A DNA stretch of 64,000 nt from Hymenopus coronatus. Lineage: Eukaryota; Arthropoda; Insecta; Mantodea; Hymenopodidae. Position 1 is the first letter of the stretch; the number at the start of each line of letters is the position of its first letter. Location: contig CM060900.1 in the NCBI GenBank assembly GCA_030762935.1, positions 437,713,259 through 437,777,258 on the forward strand. The letters are read 5' to 3'. Position numbers and translations under genes: made by a program. This document shows, one piece after another, positions 34,056 through 47,084 of this stretch. The notes under the pieces were generated by a model. That model saw only the letters and a program-made list of their open reading frames with translations, searched no databases and was not told the origin of the DNA.

Positions 34056-34734
34056 ACTCCATTTCATTTCAGAGAGCTTGCCTGAATTATCGAGCATTCA
34101 TATTACAGGTTTTCAGTATAAAATATGACCACTCGAGCGGTAATGGGCGTTAGAGCCAGGGTCGGTGGATTCCCCAAACCCTGTATTTGCGACAGGCTTT
34201 CTCTCCTTCAGTTACCTTAGTCACTAGCGTCAATACTCCCTTTCATTTGTGAAGATGGAAATACGGGCATTTTTAGAACGTAGTACGTATATGTGTATGT
34301 CAGTGCTATTTTAAATACAAATCGGCTCGTGTCGTTTGTGAAGAATTCATCCTTATGTTCCTGCAGAATTGTCTCCTTCCAGAACCTCAATTTACGATAT
34401 TGCGAAACAAAATTAAACTACAGGTTCAGTGTAAAACAGAAAACACTTGCAAATAGTACAGTGATAGCTGAAGAAAAATTACACGGTAATGACAAAAATC
34501 TTGAAAGTTCATCACGAAGATCACTCACAAAATGTGATAGACTTAGAAGAAACAGAAAGAAAACAGAAAAGAAAGAAACATGTCAATTAAAATTTGAAAC
34601 ATTATGGTGTCCGAGCTAAATGTGCTTATTTGGTTCAATTCTTGTTTAGCTGTGGAAGGACCACACTTCCAGCATATACTCTGAGACAAGAGATACTTTT
34701 GTTGCATCTTATATATGGGTTCAAGGAATAAATA
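34056..34734. other. Non-coding; possible old SINE and unassigned frame
   Basis: 34125-34230 has a GC-richer SINE-like look (ACTCGAGCGGTAATGGGCGT). The 108-residue plus-strand frame at 34293-34619 is basic and Lys/Arg-rich at its C-terminal end, but has no domain that I recognise. Confidence 0.3.
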
Positions 34735-35350
34735 TTTAACGTGAGGCAATGTGAAATTTAGAAAATGCAGAGTATATAAGATATCTTGTTGAAAATTATA
34801 TCACTTATTATATACAGTAATAGTGATGTATCAAAATTATAGCTTGCATACTTATTTAATAATATATTTTTATTGATTAAGTTTATTGCTCTAATAAGAA
34901 ATGAGCCACATGATAAATTTTAAACCTACAACCAAAATAAATCAAGTTTTACAGTAAATAACATTACAAAAATATGTTATACCATTCTGTTTACATCAAC
35001 CCTAATTATTGTAGAAACATTTTAACATTTCGTACTTTGAAGCTTTTTGATATTTAAAATATTAATAGCTTTTTTCTAAAAACTAGAGATTTATGTCAAA
35101 AAATTATATGGCAATTTGCTTTTATATACTTTGGAAAGGCAATATACAATTTTGAAACAAAATAGTAAAAATAGTCATCGCGTGGAGCATTTGGAGTATT
35201 GAAAATTGTTGAAAAAGGGTTATAAGGTTTAAATTTGGGACTACTCATTAATAACCATGCGCTTGACCATCTACAGCTTCAGTTAATTGGTAGTTAAAGT
35301 ACGCGAAGAGAGGAAAATTATATATTTTCTTAAAGTTTAGAATTAATATT
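34735..35350 (+). repeat. Dispersed repeat family Y, copy 2
   Basis: Uninterrupted copy collinear with 14135-15120: AAGATATCTTGTTGAAAATT, AAGTTTTACAGTAAATAAC, CATCAACCCTAATTATTGTA, TAAGGTTTAAATTTGGGA, and CATTAATAACCATGCGC. Confidence 0.7.
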
Positions 35351-36178
35351 GTTTTGTTTTTTTCGTAGTTTGCTTACCCTCTCCTTATTGTTTTATTAAA
35401 GCACTAATTTCTTAATTTTTCACAATTTTTGGACGAACTTCACAGATTTACCCCGTTCGAGCGGTCAGATATTATTCCCAAGACCCTAAAGACCCCATGC
35501 AGGAATATGACGGTAGGCATTCCTGGTTGTTATGTCTTCTGGTTTCGGAGGCCATGGTGAAATTACTGAAACTTGACGATTAATGCTTAATTGTGTATCA
35601 CAATCTACGGAGTATGGGAGGAATAGCTGATGACTGCAGTTTCATTTAACACGGAACAAATTTTTATTGTAATAGTGAGATAGAAGAGGTTGTGATTACC
35701 TTTTACATTAACCTATCTGAAGTCGTTGTAAATAGCTAATCCAGGCCTTGTTTAGCAAAATTTTCGTGTTGGAATTAAAGTTATTGGTATGTTTTCATAT
35801 TTCTAATTGCCTTATAAACACTCTAGCGTAGTACTCTTTGGTGATTGCTCGAACATAACCTGTTTATCTAACAAACAGCAAGTTCAGCCACACTAGTTTT
35901 ATCATCTTGCAAGGCAAAATTTTGTATCTTCGGTATAACGGGGCTTTTATACTGCGTTGCAATGTGCCTATACAGCAGATTCTAAGCTATACCGACAAAC
36001 GTTGGGATTAGATTTGAAACACAGATTGTAAGAGGGTTATGTGAATTAATGGGTCGATCATACAGACGGGGTTGAAGTAATCAGGTATGTAAAGATTGAA
36101 TACAGAAATTATTATTGTTACACATTCTCTTAAATAACTAGACATGCTAAGCGCGTCTAAATCATATATTAAAACAGC
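35351..36178. other. Non-coding, no gene seen
   Basis: AT-rich, with a GC-richer patch at 35455-35580. Nothing assigned. Confidence 0.35.
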
Positions 36179-37286
36179 TGAATGTTCCATTCACATGACC
36201 TTCTCTAGCTGTTCCATAAACAAACTTCTTACAAAATATTGTTCTTTCTACTCCACATTGATCGAGATAAACATTAGACACTGGCTTCATTACTTAGTTC
36301 CTTAAAAGTAAAAAGGTACTAAATGAATACACTATACTAAAGCGATTGTTAAATGTTTTGAAAACTGTCACTATGCGATTTTCATTGAAATTCGCTTCTT
36401 TGCATAGCCAGGAGTAAAACAAAAGTAAAATGACCAATTTTTGTTTGAGAAAAATATTAATATTTCAAAATTGAAATCAATATCAAAGAACAACTGTTAA
36501 CTCCACAACAAGAATGTAAAGAACATAAATTTTGTGTTCTGACGAAGTCTACATTTTTGTGTAGGACGTTTTATCTCTCTCTTACGGTTTACTGGTTATA
36601 CAAAGGTCATATAGAATTAAGAGGAATTCAGAGGCTATTCCAAGGAAGTTCAAGATATACCTACATTTTGTTTTTCAAGTAAACATATTTAATATACGCA
36701 GTTTTACTCAAAATCTTTAGCGGCATTTTTGAGAAAATTAATATTTTTGAAAACTTGTTCATTTGGGTTGTGGGAATTTTCTTGAAAATGTTCGTGAACT
36801 ATCCTTGGGAGATGCTAAACTTAAATATCAGGTTTGGTACTTAATTGACTTTTCATTTTGACCTATGCTGTCCCAGACACACACACGTACACACACACAC
36901 ACACGGAATTTGGCTCAAAATCTTTAAAGCAATTTTTGAGAAAATCAATATTTTCGAAACAATTTCAAGTAAAGGCTGGTTTGGGTTGGTGGTATTTTCT
37001 TGAATATGTTCGTATACCATCCTTGAGAGATGCTAGACTTAAATAACAAGTTTGGTATTTAATCCACTTTTCATTTTAAGCTAAGCTGTCCATTCGCGCG
37101 CGTACACACACACACACACACATACACACAGTCACACACACTGGTCCTTTTTTCTAAAAATACTTTCTTGGATTCAGGGGGCTCTCCAAATATATGTTTC
37201 CGGTAAAATCTCCGTGTTGACTTTTTGGGTGGTATACAATACCATCTCTACCTACTGCGTACATTGTACATAGTGCTAGAGAAAGT
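36179..37286 (-). mobile_element. Family X copy 11 with internal duplication
   Basis: Near-complete minus-strand copy, the longest here. It starts GAATGTTCCATTCACATGAC and ends in a well preserved palindrome (CTACCTACTGCGTACATTG, then ACATAGTGCTAGAGAAAGT). An internal segment of about 206 bases is tandemly duplicated: 36708-36913 and 36914-37130, each beginning CTCAAAATCTTTA and each ending in a CA tract. Confidence 0.88.
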
Positions 37287-37924
37287 AAAAATTAAAAACA
37301 CTCTCTACTCTGTTCAATAATCAGTATGAATCCATTTTCACACCACATCACTATAACAAGCACTGCAATACACGTCCATTATACTTCCATTGCTTTGCAT
37401 TTTAATGCTGGAAGCCATTTCGCTAATTTCAGTTACTACGTTGACTATTTGTATTCTAAGATCTTCCAAGTAAACAGGGATTTCATAAGTATTAAAATTC
37501 ATATGGCTCCTAAAAGGTAATCAAGTGGAGTCTAGTGAGCACGTGGGCCTGACATTGGCCCCACTCCGAGACCAATCCAATGAGCACATGTAGCAGTTAA
37601 GTGGGCATGTAATTCATTCCCAAAATGACCTGGATCCTGTTATGTTGATATCACTTTCATTGCCTGACATTAAGAGGAAACGAGAGCAGTAGCTGAGGTA
37701 GATTCTTGCAAAACTACTGAGTAAGTATTGGCGCTGAGACGTTAGCATATAATTTGTGGTTCTAAGAAGAAATCATTGAGAGTTCTGCCCACATTGTCTA
37801 ATTTTATAAATCATACAAGCTTAGGATAGGGTTTCCTGAAAGCCAAAACATGGTAATTACGAGAATTAAACAACTCCTCACGTCTGAAGCATTCTTCATC
37901 CACGAAAAAAAATACTTATATGTT
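37287..37924. other. Non-coding, no gene seen
   Basis: A plus-strand frame of 64 residues at 37326-37520 is His/Thr-rich with no domain. Nothing else recognised. Confidence 0.3.
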
Positions 37925-38215
37925 TGTCCTCCTTGTATGTTGGACTCACACCCCTAGGACTTACAAGGCTGCGCCAAGGTGCAGAGGGTCTGGATCATAG
38001 AAAATCCAGGATGGTTGATCAGCCTGATGCCTGGTATGAAAATAAGGAAATTGTTGATGTGAAATGACTGTGAAATGTGTGACAGGAAAGACGATTTACG
38101 ATCAAATGGAATGAATGGCCGAAGAAACCGGAGAATACCCTCCCAGGTGCGACTTCGTCCATTAAATATTCCACATGTGGTCCCCTGGGATCCAACTTGG
38201 GCCGTCTAAGCACCG
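37925..38215 (-). repeat. SINE family B copy, diverged
   Basis: The minus strand shows GGACGAAGTCGCACCTGGGA, a CCACATG..CCTGGG segment and CTTGTAAGTCCTAGGGGTG at the 3' end (left side). These match the ends of the copy at 14352. Confidence 0.65.
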
Positions 38216-41200
38216 CCGCATGAAAGAAACATGGGTTGAAAACCTGGTTGCTCAGAGATTTGGTCAAATACCAATCACAAAAGTTCTGTCGCAATGGAAA
38301 GACAATTAACTTGGAGCTAAGAGAATGATTTGGATAAACAAATATCACTACAGACATCTCTAGACCTTGGAATAACTAATGTGCAATTGATAGAAAATGG
38401 AACGAGTATTCATCGAAGCATTGCACTTTGCACAGCGCAGCACTGTCTGCTTTGCCTTAAGAGTTTGCGGAAAATACTCCCGTTGTGTCACTCTGCTTGT
38501 CTTTAATGCAGACAGTTCGAATAGTCAGTAATAAAAACGGGAAATTGAAGTAACGCTTCGGTTTGAACATAGTTCCCGGAAGAGCTTCTGAGGCGCACTA
38601 TCTCAACCAGATAGATATACGCCATGTTCGCGACCAGAACTCATTCCGCGTGTAATGCTCCAAGTTTGTCGTAATAAGCTACTTTCTCTGTTCTGTGTGT
38701 AAGTAAGAAAGAGTTAAGCTAATATTCACGACGAGATGCAAGCTGAGACGTAGTGCAGCATAAGCGCGAGGAAAGACCGTTTACAACGCAGTCAGCAAGC
38801 ATAACGCAAGAAGTAGGCACAGTTTATAGATGTGTAAGCGCTATGCAGGTTTCAATTTTAATAATACAACCAATAATATCATATAAAAATGCACTAATAT
38901 TTTATAAATGAATAAATACGTTATGAAAATTACATACACACAACTGACGCTCGCGGCAATGACGTCAGAATAATTGTGTGACTAAAATATTGAAAATAAT
39001 GCATAGGGACTGCATAAAGTGATAAAGTTGCACATTTAATGACATGCGAATTATCTCTTTGCACCTTACGAGTTGAGTTGTGAAGGCCAAGAAATCTAGA
39101 CGCAATGGTTGGTACAACTATTAAGTCAAAGGAGGGTTCACAAGGAGACTGTCATAACCTCTTAAGGGATATGGCGTGGCACGGTCAAATATTTATCTGT
39201 ATACACAAGGCAGGAATGGAGTTTGCAAATTCTTGAACTGCATTGTGTATCTATGTGAATGCTTATATTGAATAACAAGGGTGGAGAGTTTTCACTTACA
39301 TCTCATTGTGAATGTGGCATTATACTTTACTAAGAAGATAATTAACATGAGTGGATGAATAAAATTGAACACAAAAACGTATCAAATTGAAGCAAGTAAA
39401 TCTGCTGATCTCATACGGTAACTAAATGGGATGGATGCATGATAACCAGCTCCAGAGGTTAACAAACTGAGTTCTAAAGAGTATCATAAATACTAAACTA
39501 ACCTTAAACTGAGATAAGGATTTTCTACCTTCCTTTGGTATGTTTTCTTTTGTGTTCTCCGTTATGGGATCAACAAATAGAATATATATGTTTTATTTAA
39601 TAAATTTTCACATCCCTAATTATTTAAATATCTTCCATTAAGATGAACAATTTAATCACATAAAACACTCTTCAGAAACGAAGCATCATGGCCCAAAATT
39701 GATTGCCTATACAAAAATATATTTCTACTACAAAGCTGTCTGATCGTAACGTTTGTCGGTGTAATTTATAAAAACTCACTTTAAGACTTGTCGCATGCTC
39801 AAAGTACCTTATTAACACAAAATTGAAGATTAGCTCATTTATGAATTTGTTTCAGTTTTTGTTAAGGAAGTAACATAACTTAAATATGCTACTTATTCAG
39901 TAGCTTTACTATTCTGTTAGTGATGTCTTTAATGTAAGGCAGAACTGTGAATATATCCTTTAGTTGAGAAAGAAACTTCTAATTTCAGTAAGTGTATTCT
40001 TGTACCACGGCTTCTGAATCTGCAAGATATGTTATATTTTACCCCCAGCAACAGTTGCTTAATTTACTAAATAGGAAACAGAGTTAGGCAGAACTTGGTT
40101 TATCCTTAACTCTACCTGCATTACAGATTCATTGCTAACTGATTTTTAGATTACAGGCGTTAATCAAATCTCTCTAGGTATTTCAATTCCCCAGGTATTA
40201 CAGCTCTCACCTAGAGCTGTGGAGTTGCGGACATATTGTAGTTTCGCTTCACTCTTGTTTCTGGTTTCATTGCAAAACAAGCGAACGTTTTTATGCCAAT
40301 TATCGTAAATGACAAAATCTATCAACAGAAGTAACATTGTTGTGATGTTATGAGGTTACAGTTTACAGTCCTTTGACAACTGTTTCACCGCTTATCACTG
40401 TGCACCGAATCTATTATTTATTCTAGTTTTTGTTTACTAATGTATTCAAGGCATAAATGCTGCAGTTCAATAGCTTTATTTATTGAGATGCTAATTGAAT
40501 TTCTTTTTACCATTGCTTTCTGGCTCGAATTATATTTCTTATAGTTTCGGCCCTAACTTTAGCTACACAGTTTTATTTACATTAGCTTCTTAAGCTTCTT
40601 ATAGCAATACCATTTAAACAACGACGTCTCCCAAAGTCATTATAAAAGCCCAAGGTCGAAAATTCACTGTTTTGTCGTATCACCACATCATCAATAACGA
40701 ACACAATAAACATAAGGAGTATATACTGATTGGAATTAACTTCGCTTTCACTTATAATAGCATAGAAATGGTTTCAAAGTTACAATTACCTTACAGCATA
40801 TGTTGGTGCAATAACGTCTTAAAACAGGTCGTCTTATCCCTCTTTTCTTTAACTTTCTGTAAATCAGAATTTTTTTTTAATTTGTTATACCTAACGCAAC
40901 TTAATAATTTTAAACAAAGTCAAGGTATTTGTAGCTGTGACGGTTTATTCTTTGTCCAGAGTATATAGAGACACTGGAAGGGGCGGGGTCAAGGACGTCT
41001 CAAAAAACTCTAACTAAAAAGCACAGTTAGCCTACTTCCATGCCACTTTTACCGCAACTTACCAACGATGTTAACGTCTCTGGAATTCAAAATAAATAAG
41101 CAAGCTCATCTAGCACCACAAAATTTATATCCAGTAAGTATAGCACTCCTCTGTGGTCTATTCAGCAAAGATGAAAACTGAGTACTCCTGCGAAAGAGCT

Positions 41201-41378
41201 AAATTTCTCAATAAAATGAGCAGCGAGCGGACAAGTATTAACCGAGGAAACGCCATATCTGACTCACCTCGGAGTGAAATCGTTGTTGTGTATCTAGAAT
41301 TACAAATCGCTGCTATCTTGCCGAATACTTTCACCGAATGAAGCTTATACTTATCCGCAATGTAACCGTGGCACCAAG
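38216..41378. other. Repeat-poor stretch without identified gene
   Basis: No SINE, family X or LINE sequence is recognisable, in contrast to most of the window. It has moderate base composition, with a GC-richer patch at 38500-38850. A GC-box-like GGGGCGGGGTC occurs at 40979-40990. No long open frame. Confidence 0.4.
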
Positions 41379-41459
41379 ATGGCCGCGAAGTACATCCCGA
41401 TTCGTTTGCCTGGCCGAAAAACAGTGGCTGTTGTTCCGACTGCTTCCTCAAAACAACAG
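41379..41459 (+). CDS. Speculative first coding exon
   Basis: A start codon in a strong context (ACCAAGATGG) opens 27 codons (MAAKYIPIRLPGRKTVAVVP then TASSKQQ) and ends exactly at CAG with GTATAC following, a plausible splice donor at 41460. It lies in the repeat-poor island. Against it: it is very short, the protein is not recognised, CAAGATGGCC-type words can occur by chance, and a longer minus-strand frame (41158-41499, 113 residues, also unrecognised) overlaps it. Confidence 0.15.
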
Positions 41460-41588
41460 GTATACGCGTAAAAAAACCCATTATGGGCAATTTCCCCAAA
41501 GTTAGGGTAATTACAGCTCCAGAAGAAACTATTCGGCAGTTTCGAGTTATTTATCTTTCAGAACGTTCCGCCTTGTAGACGGTATCTG

Positions 41589-41650
41589 TATAAGGGGCTG
41601 AAAGACCGGTTAGACAGTTAACAAGTCACGGAGCTGGCGAATATGGACAG
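41589..41650 (+). promoter_or_regulatory. Weak core-promoter-like arrangement
   Basis: TATAAG at 41589 is followed by ACAGTT at 41614-41619, matching the arthropod initiator consensus, about 27 bases from TATA to the putative start at 41616. GGACA at 41645-41649 is near the place of a downstream promoter element. GACAGTTAACA occurs twice (about 41613 and 41646). All three are short motifs that chance could supply. Confidence 0.15.
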
Positions 41651-43130
41651 TTAACAGGTGCCGTTCAGTTTAGACAACGTGGTGTGGTCGTAATTGTGAC
41701 TCGACATGTGTGTGATAACAGTAACTACTGTTCTCATTTAATACATTATACGTTGCAGGAAGAACATAATATTATATAGTGTAAGTTCATTTCACACACT
41801 TTACTATTCACACGATATTTCAAGAACTGCTGTATAAACGCAACTTACTCTCCCTCCTTTATGATGCTCTTGCGTTTGTAGCCAGAAGTGTTTTATATGA
41901 GCTCGTTTGAGGAGATTCCCCTTACAATTTTCAATTTCTTTCACTAAATGTCATATTAGAGGTTACGAATTTTATTACCAAATTCTTAGAAACGTTTAGA
42001 GCATAAGGAATGATTAGGATACTGTAAAAACCTTTATTTTCCGTTAAACGTTTAAATCAAGATTTGACTATGTTCCTAAGTTCTGCATTTGGAAAATTAT
42101 AGTCACATATGTGGATAAAAAGTGACGCATTTCCTTAGATTGCAAAAGTATTTTTCTCTTCTTAAGATTTACACCTTCAGATAAGCAAGCGTTGATCCCT
42201 TCTAGCCTATATGAGTTCTCAATGTTACTGGCCTGAAAAACAATACGGAAAAGCGAACAAAGAGTGATTTTAGTCGTGTGAGCTAAAAGTTATATCAAAA
42301 CCGCCTTTATGAAGTGTTTCACTACAATTAGTACATAAGAAACGGCTAAACCAATTACCATATTTTCGGATTTTAGAGGAAGGTGTACAGAACTGTTTAT
42401 CTGTCCGTTGAACGCTTACATATAGACATTCATCGATGAATGTAGACGAATATTAAAGTTGTAAATGTTTACTTTAATTACAGAACGGTTTAAATTTACT
42501 GCAAGTTTTGAGCCATAATTTTATCTGCATTATGTTTCCGAAGTTCTTGGTTCATTAGTGATTAGTGTTTAAATTTTTACTACTTTCTCGATCTTAGAAA
42601 ATTTTCGTCTCTTACAGTGGTTCAGATGGTATGATCTCATTGTTTAACGTGCCCAGTGCCAAGATCCGATGTTGTGGTCAAAGATATTCGACGATTTTAT
42701 TACATGTTACGGATATACGATATTTTACGTTGGTTTAACTGCTGTAAATTAAAAATAGAAAAGGGTCATGCGCCATGACACCATGCAAATCTGAAATGTA
42801 AGCTCGGATATTTTCCCTGTATTGAGTTTACCTCAGAGCAAACTGTTGATTTATTTAATAAGCATCGATATTTAATCGGATGCTTGACAGTGTGTATGTT
42901 CAAGAGTAAATATGGACGTAAGGAAAGCATATGTGGATTTTTAAAGTAGCTTGTTTTGTTCTCCGCAGTATTAAGGTAGTTAAAGTTGAATTACTCTGTG
43001 TTTTCTAAGTGTTTTTGAAAGAAAAAAAAAAGGAATAAAAAAAAACAGTATTAGGCGAGGGAGGCTGTCAAGCCGTAGCGAACAACAGGTTCCTCTGGCT
43101 TCGAGATTTCGTCAAGGTTAGGTTTAGTGC
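41651..43130. other. Non-coding, no gene seen
   Basis: AT-rich and repeat-poor. A 16-base perfect palindrome CATTCATCGATGAATG lies at 42427-42442. Confidence 0.4.
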
Positions 43131-43153
43131 TGTGTGTGTGTGTTGTGTGTGTA
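43131..43153. repeat. Short (TG)n tract
   Basis: Two TG runs separated by a single T. Nearby words GTCAAGCC(A/G)TA(T/G)CG at 43069 recur at 46941, hinting at an unclassified repeat. Confidence 0.7.
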
Positions 43154-45439
43154 TGAAATGGGTTCAACTGGAGTTTCCGAAAACTGTTTCTAATTGTCTG
43201 CAAATTATATTTTTTGGGGAGAAAATGCCTGAAATCCATTCTGCAGTCAAAGTAAATTTTAAACTTAAATCTATTGCCGTTATTGAACGGGAATAGACAC
43301 ATTTATACTAATAAAACGGCAATGTAGCATGAACATATAAGGTTTAAATTGTACTGTTACTCTTCGGCAGTTCCACTATATTCTGGGGGAGAAGTAAGCT
43401 GCCAATCTAGTGGTTGGAATTATGCCCGAAAAAACAAACAAAACAGGTGCACACATTTGTAGAGGGTGGGGCGAGATTTGGTTAGTACCAACATAAAAAG
43501 CTGCGTTTCATTATGAGCCACATTTTATGCACGACGGTGTACACGCATTCACTGTGTTCTCTCCTTACTGTTCCTTTAGTTACGAGAAAACACAACACAG
43601 TGGCAGTTTAAACCTTGCAAGCCTTTTACGGTGAACCTTCTCTATAGTGTTATGTAGACGTGGCGGATCTAAGGATATAAACGTAAACCTTAACATTTTA
43701 TGTGCTGTTTCACGATTTTAACCGGAAAGCACAACCAAGTGCTCACACAATCACAACCAAGTTGCACAGTCTGTTCACGTCTTACACAGCGCATTTACAA
43801 TGTAGTAGCCGTGGCGACAGCAGAGACTGGGCAGAATCAAAAAACTCTGGGGCTGTGCATCACGTGACGTGCAATATACGATAGTCTGCTTAGAATGAAA
43901 ATGGTAATCGTTTAAAGCAATCTAATTTCATTGCGGACTTTGTAGTTTACGTATTCTCCGCAGTAAGGGTGTGCTCTGTTACGTAATGTCGCTGTTTTAA
44001 GTCGTAGTGCAAGATAAGAAATTTCACAAGATGTTTTGTAAGAAATTTAGTTATCTATTTCTATTTTATTTAGTGATGGACCTCGATATTGCCGATATCC
44101 TGATACTCTCGATACTCGGTGACATCGATGTATGTATAATACTTTGGGATAAACCATCGATACTTTTTCATTTTTAAGTTTTGGTATTTTTTAAAGTTGT
44201 TGCAGTAGTCGCTAGATATAGAATGAAATGTGTCGACACGTCACATTATTGTCTTACATGCGTCCCAGAAGAGATACTGAACTATAGTTCTTAACTGTAT
44301 TTCCTGTGAATGAATCAATAAAACACTTCATACATTATTTTGTCTAAATGAAAACATGCAAATGATACCGGAAAGAGTAGAGGGACTTATATGAAATGCA
44401 ACGTTAATTTAGTTTTGAATGAAGTTGATTTAGTTGATGCACTAAATCACGTTGCTGCAATAGCCAGTTTGGTGACTTGCTCTCAGCCATTCATTTACCT
44501 CCTCCGGTGACAAATCGGTGAATCACATATATTATATTAGTTTTTTGAGTCTCGTATAAGTTTATATTTTCAGGATTGCAGAATAAAAAAGAATTATTGT
44601 TATTATTGTTTTTCTATAGATAGGAAAAACCTTAAAAAGAAAGTTTTCAGGACCCATGGCATTATCAAGATAAAAACAAATTGTTGCCAATTGGAGAATA
44701 TCAAGCAGGAACAATATTGGAATTAGCGTACTATACAAAATCATTTACATGCGTTCACAAATACACAAAAAGAACTGCTAATAAGAACACAATTCGGTGA
44801 AAAAGCGGTCACCTTTACAGTTTTTATAAATGGAGTATCCAGAGTTGAAACTCGAATTCAGTATCCAGAATGAGAAATGATGGTATGTCCCATCATGACT
44901 TCATTTACCTATATAGGTTTCAGATGACATGGTCATATATAAAAGTGAAATAACTCAATGAATCGTAATTACAGGTCATAAAACAAAACTAAAACAAAAA
45001 ATAATAAAACATTAGGAATGTAGAGTGTGAAGGATAACATAATAGCATTTAATTCTAATCAACTACTTTTAAATAGTTATTTTAAGTAGTTATTTAAGTT
45101 CCTTAAGTTGACATGTTATCAAAGAATACAAAATATGATGACCGTTAGCGTTCATTGGGAGCTTCCATTTAAGTGGTACACTCTTGCGTTATTCCTAGTG
45201 TGGTCATGGATTTCACTAATATAAGTTATTGAACCTACATTATTTTTTGTCAAGCTTTCCAAAATATGAATACCAGTAACAGCTACGGTTGATTGGCTAA
45301 TGAAAAAAAAATTTGCAATGGCCATTCCACTTGGCAATCGACAGTAACCGAATGATTCTCTTCTGCAAAAGAAACTCTAATAGCATAATATACACAATTT
45401 ACCCATAGCAAAATTTCGTATGAAATAATGATTTAGAAA
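43154..45439. other. Non-coding; possible hAT-like terminus
   Basis: At 44072-44165, TAGTGATGGACC starts a run of CGATA/ATCGAT half-sites (CTCGATATTGCCGATATCCT, then GATACTCTCGATACTCGG, then ACCATCGATACTTT). Such a start and such ATCGAT-rich text resemble termini of some hAT-type elements, but I find no partner end. Otherwise no gene is seen. Confidence 0.25.
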
Positions 45440-45605
45440 AGTATTAGCAGTTTTACATTAACTGTTTTTCACACAAGTCATGTGAGGGACACAAGTTAAA
45501 TAGATAAGAATCAGATTGAAAATGTAATAGCATAGCCAGGATTTGAACCCGGTCTCTAGCCGGTTCCTGTAGCTACTGAGTTACCATGGTAACATGCCAG
45601 CACAG
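45440..45605 (-). repeat. SINE-like family H copy
   Basis: The minus-strand head GCTGGCATGTTACCATGGTA is followed by B-box CCGGGTTCAAATCCTGGC (near 45540) and a body shared with 9440-9560. Confidence 0.6.
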
Positions 45606-46571
45606 CATTAACTTCCCCAGCTGACTCTCAAAAAATGTTTGAGCAACATTTAAGGAATATTAAGTAGACAGCCATAATATATATTTATACCTAGAAGACG
45701 GTAGATGTTATTTGTAACTGAAATCTAGTATTCGTGGTTAGGACAAAATACTACGATTTACATTCAAGAGGACCTCGAAATCGCCCGAGTTATAAATAGT
45801 CTTTTGAATGGGTAGCTGCTCTTTGTGTTTTTACTTGAAGGCTGATAAACAAAAAAGAGAAACCCATTTGATTTATGACACGCCCTTGCCATAATTACAC
45901 GCTGAGGTATGACTATATAGGGATCACACACTAGTGCTTCGTGCGCTGCCTGATCTGAAAATGATGCGATTTTCAATGTTAAATAAAAACACATTTAAAA
46001 GAGTTTCGAAGCTTTGAACTAGTCCAGATATAAACTACAATGCATGCAGTTGACAATACACAAGAATCGGAGACCAGCGGCTGAGTTGGCTAGAGTGGAA
46101 ATCCCTAATGACCTTAACGCTCCTATAGAAAATATACTTCGCTTAGGAAACCTTATATCTACCATTTACCTATTACAAAAGAATCTATAGGATAAGTTTT
46201 TCTGAACCTCATCATCCCCTTCATTGATTTCTCTTTATTCTCTCCCTAAGTCTGAAATCCTATCTGCTTCAATCGTAGTTTTATCTCTGGAAAAGCCATA
46301 TCTCTGCTAATGAGCGTTTGTGTGGTGGTCCTGTGGCCCTGTCACAGAATAGGGCTAAGCTCCCTCTTTTTATCTTCTTCTGTCACTCGGCATACTTTAC
46401 ATTGTAACCTTTGATGGCCAATAAACGCCAATCTAGAGAGTCCTGGTGCTGGTCGCTAAGCTTAAGATCAATAAGCTGGAGAAGTAATCTTATCCATTAT
46501 GAATAGCTGAATACAAGAAAGGAAGATAGTGGTCTCTAATCTTAAAGTTACTAGCCTGACATTATACCAAT
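45606..46571. other. Non-coding, no gene seen
   Basis: Nothing recognised. A tRNA-like word pattern is weakly present at 46075-46110. Confidence 0.35.
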
Positions 46572-46573
46572 AC

Positions 46574-46612
<39 letters not shown>
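46572..46612. repeat. (CA)n microsatellite
   Basis: CATA units run into about 15 pure CA units. Confidence 0.93.
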
Positions 46613-47080
46613 GGTTGGACTGTGATATAGTAGATATCCTATGAAACAATTTTTTGGGGGGAGTGAAGATTAAAAAACTTAAAACTCCACACATCCATCT
46701 GCATTTTGCACAAGTGCCTGTAGGCTCTATGGGAGAGCTTCGAATGTTATGGGAGATCTTTTGTGGTACGTTAGTGAGGCATGATGAATGGGATCCTACA
46801 GTTCAACCAAAGTGCTTGGTTTGCGGCTTTAAATCTCATCCTTTGCCCAAACTCACAAGAAGTCGCATGGGGTGAGGTCGCGACTCCCGTGCTGGTAACT
46901 CATGAGAACCACAGCAACCTAACGTCCTGAGACTGGCCGTCAAGCCAGTATCGCACATTTTATTGCACAGTATGGTGGGTCCTGCATGAAAAATAAGCGT
47001 ATTGAATATTACTCCAGGTGGATACAATTGGCCAAACATCATTTCTCAGTATGCTTAGGTACCGTCCTGACTTTATCGTA
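46613..47080. other. Unclassified GC-richer stretch
   Basis: No gene recognised. 46890-46965 (words CGTGCTGGTAACTCATGAG and GTCAAGCCAGTATCGCACA) may be SINE- or TE-derived. Confidence 0.3.
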
Positions 47081-47084
47081 TTAC

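Noticed and set aside
41158..41499. 113-residue minus-strand frame
   Set aside because: No recognised domain. It overlaps the speculative plus-strand exon. Kept only as part of the repeat-poor-island observation.
42427..42442. 16-base palindrome as a regulatory operator
   Set aside because: An isolated palindrome in AT-rich eukaryotic DNA, with no nearby gene to regulate.
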